From positions 1-9,394 of the forward strand of contig JAFUWW010000019.1 in the NCBI GenBank assembly GCA_017471085.1: DNA of 9,394 nt. The letters are read 5' to 3'. The position numbers and the translations under genes were made by a program. The stretch comes from Bacteroidales bacterium (GTDB taxonomy: Bacteria; Bacteroidota; Bacteroidia; Bacteroidales; UBA932). Below, piece by piece: positions 6,158-9,394 of this stretch (positions are counted from its first letter, which is position 1; the number at the start of each line of letters is the position of its first letter). Under the pieces are notes generated by a model. The model searched no databases and had not been told where the DNA came from. It saw only the letters and a list, made by a program, of their open reading frames with translations.

Positions 6158-8911
6158 ATGAAAAAAATCCTTCTGATGGCCGCCATCCTGGCCATTTCCG
6201 TAACGCTGTCCGCGCAGAAAAAACCGCTGGACCACTCGGTGTACGACAGTTGGGAAGCCGTAGGCACCACCACGCTCTCACCCAAAGGAAACGTACTCAC
6301 CTATGAAGTGAATCCCCAGGAAGGCGACGGCAAGCTCACCATCCGCGTCATGGGCAAGAAAGGCCGCGTCATCGAGATTGAACGCGGGTACCAGGCACAG
6401 GTCCTGGACGACGAGTCCTTCGCCGTCTGCCTCATCAAGCCGCAGTACGCCAAGACCCGGCAGGCCCGCATCGACAAGAAGAAAGGGGATGACATGCCCA
6501 AGGACTCGCTGGCGGTGATCGACCTCCGGACGGGCTCCGTGACCCGGTTCCCGGATGTGAAAGGCTACAAAGCCGGCCGCCATGCCCTCAAGGCCTTCGC
6601 CTTCACCACGGCCGACACCACCTTCATTCCCAAGAAGGAACGGAAAGACAAAGACATGGGATCGCCCCTGGCCGTCTACCACTTCGCCGACGGCAGCATC
6701 GACACCCTCCGCCATATCCAGGACTATGCCTTCTCGAAGGACGGCCTGCAGCTGGCGCTGGTACGCAAATGCGACAAGAAAACCTCCGAAACGGGGTTCT
6801 ACAGCGTTGCAGGGCGGGAAAGCCATTTCCTGGCCGATACCGCCGCCTGGCACAAGCTCCCCGCCTTCAATGAAGACGGCACCCAGGCCCTCTTCACCGT
6901 GGCCGACGACACCCTGAAGACCGGCAGCAAGCATCCTTCCCTCTATCTTTACCGCACGGCCGACAGAAAAGCCGTGAAACTGGTGGACAAAGATGCCCGG
7001 CAGGGCCTTCCGGAAGACTGGGGCATGACCCAGAACACAACCTATTTCTTCAGCCACGACGGCAGCCGCATCTTTGCCGGCGTCCAGCCTTTCGAAGCGC
7101 CGGAGGATACCACCCTGGTATCGTTCGAACTGCCCGGACTGGACATCTGGAACTGGGACGCCCCCACCCTTCCTCCGCACGACAAGCTCTCGCTCCAGCG
7201 CGACAGGGAGCGCGTGTACACGGCCCTCGTGAATGACGGGAAACTGACCCTCCTGGAAGATTCCAAGTTCGGCCGGCTGGCTTCCGGCGACCGCTGGGAT
7301 GCCCCCGTTGCCCTGCTGCAGGAGCTGGTGAATCCTGTAGAGTCGCAGTGGAACGAAGCCGCGGCGGTGCGCATCTCCCTGGTATCCCTCAAGGACGGAT
7401 CCCGCAGGCAGGTGGCCGAAGGGGCCCTCGCATCGGCCCGGCTCTCGCCCGACGCCAAGTACATCCTCTGGTGGGACAGCAAGGGCCGCAGCTGGACCCT
7501 CTACGACATCGCCTCCGGCAAGGCCCGCCCCCTGGGCAGGGAAACCGGCGTGAATTTCTGGAACGAAGAGAGCGACACCCCTTCCCTTCCCTATCCTTAC
7601 GGCGCTGCCGGCTGGACCGAGGGCGACGCAGACGTGCTCCTCTGCGACTTCTATGACATCTGGAAGGTTCCCGTGGACGGAGGAAAACCGGTGCGCCTGA
7701 CCGCCGGCCGCGAAAAAGGCCTCACCTACCGCTACATCAGCACGAAGGACCGCGACGAAAAGCCGGGCATCGCCCCCTCCGAAACCATCCTGATGAGCAT
7801 CTTCGACAACGCCACCAAGGAAAACGGCCTCGCCAGCGTGCAGGTGGCCGCTCCCGAAAAGTCCTTCAAGACGCTGGCAAAGGGCGGCTACACCTGGTCC
7901 GGCGTCCAAAAAGCCTCCAAGGCCGATGTGTACACCTACCTGAAAGGCAATTTCCGCGATCCGATGGATGTGTACTACACCGCCGCCCTGGGCAAGGGCG
8001 AGCAGAAATTCACCGCCATCAACCCGCAGATCAATGACTACAACTGGGGCACGGTGGAACTCTACCATTGGAACGCCTACGACGGCACTCCGCTGGACGG
8101 CCTGCTGTACAAACCGGAAGACTGGACGCCCGAGAAGAAATATCCCGTGATGATCTACTTCTACGAGAAGTATTCCGAAAGCCTGTACACCCACTATACC
8201 GTGCAGCCCAGCTGGTCCATCATCAACATCCCGTTCTATGTCTCCAGGGGCTACGTGGTGTTTGTCCCGGACATCGTCTATGCCGCCGGCATCCCCGGCG
8301 AATCGGCCTACAACTGCATTGTGAGCGGGGCCGAGTCGCTTACCGCCTTCCCGTGGATCGACAAGGACAACATGGCCATCCAGGGACAGAGCTGGGGTGG
8401 CTATCAAGTGGCCTACCTGATCACCCGCACGGACATGTTCAAGGCCGCCGGTGCCGGAGCGCCCGTCTCCAACATGACATCGGCCTATGGCGGCATCCGC
8501 TGGGAATCCGGAAACAGCCGGCAGGTGCAGTACGAGCAGGGACAGAGCCGCATCGGCCAGACCCTCTGGGAGGCTCCCGGACTGTATCTGGAGAATTCCG
8601 CCCTGTTCAAGCTGCCGAACGTGACCACCCCGGTGCTCATCATGCACAATGATGCCGACGGCGCCGTGCCGTGGTATCAGGGCATCGAAATGTTCATGGG
8701 ACTGAGGCGTCTGGGCAAGCCGGCCTGGCTGCTGGAATACAATGACGAAGCGCACAACCTGCGCCAGCGCCGCAACCGCAAAGACCTCACCATCCGCCTG
8801 CAGCAGTTCTTCGACCACTACCTGAAGGGCAATCCGGAGCCCGCCTGGATGCGCACCGGCGTACCCACCGCCAAGAAGAACTTCTACTTCGGCTACGAAA
8901 ACGCCGAATAA
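6158..8911 (+). CDS. Exported S9 family prolyl oligopeptidase-type serine peptidase
   Basis: Large serine peptidase of 917 residues with a Sec signal peptide (MKKILLMAAI..., likely cut SA|Q between 19 and 20), so periplasmic or outer-membrane facing. Residues about 25-620 form the beta-propeller-like part, with repeated blocks such as FSKDGLQLALV, FNEDGTQALF, FSHDGSRIFAG and LSPDAKYILWW. The carboxyl part from about 640 is the alpha/beta-hydrolase catalytic domain. The triad is visible: Ser745 in GQSWGG, Asp834 in HNDADGAVP and His866 in NDEAHNL. It is longer than typical 700-residue DPP/POP enzymes because of the propeller region. Family knowledge suggests release of short peptides or dipeptides, but specificity is unknown. 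It begins 3 nt after the GH25 stop and is the last operon gene. Its last codons and stop TAA overlap a truncated transposase remnant, so the extreme carboxyl terminus may have been altered. Confidence 0.93.
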   Translation: MKKILLMAAILAISVTLSAQKKPLDHSVYDSWEAVGTTTLSPKGNVLTYEVNPQEGDGKLTIRVMGKKGRVIEIERGYQAQVLDDESFAVCLIKPQYAKTRQARIDKKKGDDMPKDSLAVIDLRTGSVTRFPDVKGYKAGRHALKAFAFTTADTTFIPKKERKDKDMGSPLAVYHFADGSIDTLRHIQDYAFSKDGLQLALVRKCDKKTSETGFYSVAGRESHFLADTAAWHKLPAFNEDGTQALFTVADDTLKTGSKHPSLYLYRTADRKAVKLVDKDARQGLPEDWGMTQNTTYFFSHDGSRIFAGVQPFEAPEDTTLVSFELPGLDIWNWDAPTLPPHDKLSLQRDRERVYTALVNDGKLTLLEDSKFGRLASGDRWDAPVALLQELVNPVESQWNEAAAVRISLVSLKDGSRRQVAEGALASARLSPDAKYILWWDSKGRSWTLYDIASGKARPLGRETGVNFWNEESDTPSLPYPYGAAGWTEGDADVLLCDFYDIWKVPVDGGKPVRLTAGREKGLTYRYISTKDRDEKPGIAPSETILMSIFDNATKENGLASVQVAAPEKSFKTLAKGGYTWSGVQKASKADVYTYLKGNFRDPMDVYYTAALGKGEQKFTAINPQINDYNWGTVELYHWNAYDGTPLDGLLYKPEDWTPEKKYPVMIYFYEKYSESLYTHYTVQPSWSIINIPFYVSRGYVVFVPDIVYAAGIPGESAYNCIVSGAESLTAFPWIDKDNMAIQGQSWGGYQVAYLITRTDMFKAAGAGAPVSNMTSAYGGIRWESGNSRQVQYEQGQSRIGQTLWEAPGLYLENSALFKLPNVTTPVLIMHNDADGAVPWYQGIEMFMGLRRLGKPAWLLEYNDEAHNLRQRRNRKDLTIRLQQFFDHYLKGNPEPAWMRTGVPTAKKNFYFGYENAE

Positions 8912-9120
8912 ACAAAGAAGATGACCTTCAGCATCGCCCGGGGTGAGTAGCTGCTGGTTCCACCTCCTTTGTAGGTACGCTCAAGGGCACTGAGATCCAA
9001 GCCTTCTACAACAGCATCAACCACCCTTGCAGGATGCTCTGCCGGTACCATGTCGGAAAGATACACAGGAAAAAGGCTCCCTTCGTTGCGATTGTAAGAT
9101 TTATAGACTACCTTTGTCAT
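8893..9120 (-). pseudogene. Amino-terminal remnant of an IS1182-family-like transposase
   Basis: From ATG at 9118-9120 the minus strand reads 75 codons that resemble the start of IS1182-type DDE transposases: YKSYNRNEGSLFPVYLSDMV, then EHPARVVDAVVEGLDLS, then YKGGGTSSYSPRAMLKV. The family-like part runs to about VIFFVYS (near 8905), after which reading continues four codons into the end of the S9 gene and stops at TAG (8893-8895). Full-length family members have several hundred residues including the catalytic DDE domain, all of which is absent here, so this is a dead fragment. No matching far end of the element is visible. The family assignment is from memory of conserved motifs and is good but not certain. 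Confidence 0.8.
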
Positions 9121-9186
9121 GTCTGATGTCAATATTTGATATGTTTTAACGCAATATAAATATAATCAAAAAGATTGACAAAAGCA
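9121..9186. other. AT-rich segment between transposase remnant and hairpin
   Basis: This stretch is sharply AT-rich compared with the GC-rich genes around it. It may be the upstream (promoter or terminal) part of the degraded insertion sequence. I see no clear TAnnTTTG promoter for the minus strand, no coding frame and no unambiguous terminal inverted repeat. Confidence 0.4.
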
Positions 9187-9227
9187 ATAGCTATTCCTTT
9201 GACTATCAAAAGAATAGCTATATTTTT
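9187..9227 (+). terminator. Long AT-rich hairpin with T-run, probable terminator
   Basis: Arms 9187-9202 and 9206-9221 pair over 16 positions with a single C-A mismatch (9197/9211) and enclose a three-base loop CTA. TTTTT follows at 9223-9227. On the plus strand this resembles an intrinsic terminator and is the first such structure after the S9 stop, about 280 nt downstream. On the minus strand the stem is followed by TTTTG, so it might work both ways and shield the transposase from outside transcription. The stem is unusually AT-rich for a terminator, so an insertion-sequence end palindrome is the main alternative. Confidence 0.5.
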
Positions 9228-9268
9228 ATGCGTGTTTTTGGTCGGAGGAAGGGATACCCTCCAGGGGG

Positions 9269-9288
9269 CTTGTGCACCCCCGCACAAG
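9269..9288. other. GC-rich hairpin 1 inside the terminal element
   Basis: CTTGTGC at 9269-9275 and GCACAAG at 9282-9288 pair perfectly over seven bases around a C-rich loop (ACCCCC). There is no T-run immediately after it, so it does not look like a terminator. Confidence 0.55.
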
Positions 9289-9316
9289 GGTAGGGGGAGG
9301 GGCCCGTTGGATACAA

Positions 9317-9337
9317 GTTCCCGCTGCTAGCGGGGAC
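9317..9337. other. GC-rich hairpin 2 inside the terminal element
   Basis: GTTCCCGCT at 9317-9325 and AGCGGGGAC at 9329-9337 form a nine-pair stem with one T-G wobble and a GCT loop. No T-run follows, so a role as a structured RNA or DNA repeat arm is more likely than termination. Confidence 0.55.
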
Positions 9338-9394
9338 GCGGGAGACAATGGGAGGGGCCGGAACGAAGCGAAGCGAAGTGGAGTCCCCCTGGAG

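Larger units (their letters stand above)
9236..9394. repeat. G-rich structured non-coding element with nested inverted repeats, cut by the window end
   Basis: This block is strongly G-rich on the plus strand with runs of four to five G, unlike the AT-rich DNA just before it. CTCCAGGGGG at 9259-9268 and CCCCCTGGAG at 9385-9394 form a perfect 10-base inverted repeat. Between them are two strong hairpins (9269-9288 and 9317-9337), a direct repeat GGGAGGGGCC (9295-9304 and 9350-9359) and three tandem CGAAG units (9364-9378). No coding frame is apparent on either strand. The arrangement suggests a dispersed palindromic repeat (MITE- or REP-like) or a structured RNA; I do not recognise it. The right arm reaches the last base of the window, so the element probably continues. 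Confidence 0.5.

Noticed and set aside
6278..8818. Minus-strand open frame of 846 codons opposite the S9 peptidase
   Set aside because: It is a mirror of a strongly supported gene. Its product is rich in Gly, Val and His with no recognisable motif, as expected from antisense reading of GC-rich codons.
3415..8911. Possible antibacterial attack or defence cluster because of the muramidase and peptidases
   Set aside because: The GH25 enzyme has a membrane anchor, no immunity gene or secretion-system marker is present, and pssA is a housekeeping gene. Envelope maintenance is the simpler reading.
9364..9378. Three CGAAG units considered as a CRISPR or tandem-repeat array
   Set aside because: Five-base units repeated three times without spacers are far too short for CRISPR and are better treated as part of the G-rich element.
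9236..9394. G-rich block considered as a tRNA, rRNA or group II intron fragment
   Set aside because: I see no cloverleaf, no conserved rRNA segment and no intron domain V-like signature. Only hairpins and inverted repeats are evident.

Overview
The window looks like chromosomal DNA of a GC-rich member of the Bacteroidales (Bacteroidota), probably an uncultured or Alistipes-like gut lineage. The evidence is the match of several upstream regions to the Bacteroidales promoter pattern (TTTG or TTG, about 20 nt, TAnnTTTG), the lack of clear Shine-Dalgarno sequences, signal peptides ending in Ser-Ala before Gln, and the protein families present. Genus-level placement is a guess.

Left block, minus strand, positions 1-3350: four genes read leftward in the order alpha/beta hydrolase, lipoprotein of unknown function, DEDDy 3'-5' exonuclease, and an RlmI-type rRNA methyltransferase that runs off the left edge. 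The last three overlap one another and are probably translated from one message. The methyltransferase has no stop inside the window but reads openly for 315 codons with all expected motifs.

Divergent control region, 3351-3414: a near-consensus Bacteroidales promoter faces right, and a possible -7 box for the leftward genes lies inside its spacer.

Right block, plus strand, 3415-8911: four tightly packed genes with gaps of 3 nt, a 41-nt overlap, and 3 nt. They are an exported papain-fold peptidase (C1B/bleomycin hydrolase type), CDP-diacylglycerol-serine O-phosphatidyltransferase (pssA), a membrane-anchored GH25 muramidase and a large exported S9 prolyl-oligopeptidase-type peptidase. Three of the four products act outside the cytoplasm (peptide and peptidoglycan breakdown), and pssA makes the phosphatidylethanolamine precursor. 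The likely common theme is cell-envelope housekeeping and peptide turnover.

Right end, 8893-9394: no intact gene. It holds the amino-terminal remnant of an IS1182-type transposase on the minus strand that runs into the 3' end of the S9 gene, a long AT-rich hairpin followed by a T-run, and a strikingly G-rich segment with nested inverted repeats, two strong hairpins and short tandem repeats that continues past the window. This end is the accessory-looking, least explained part. The rest is ordinary chromosomal gene content, and I do not see a clear new multi-gene system.
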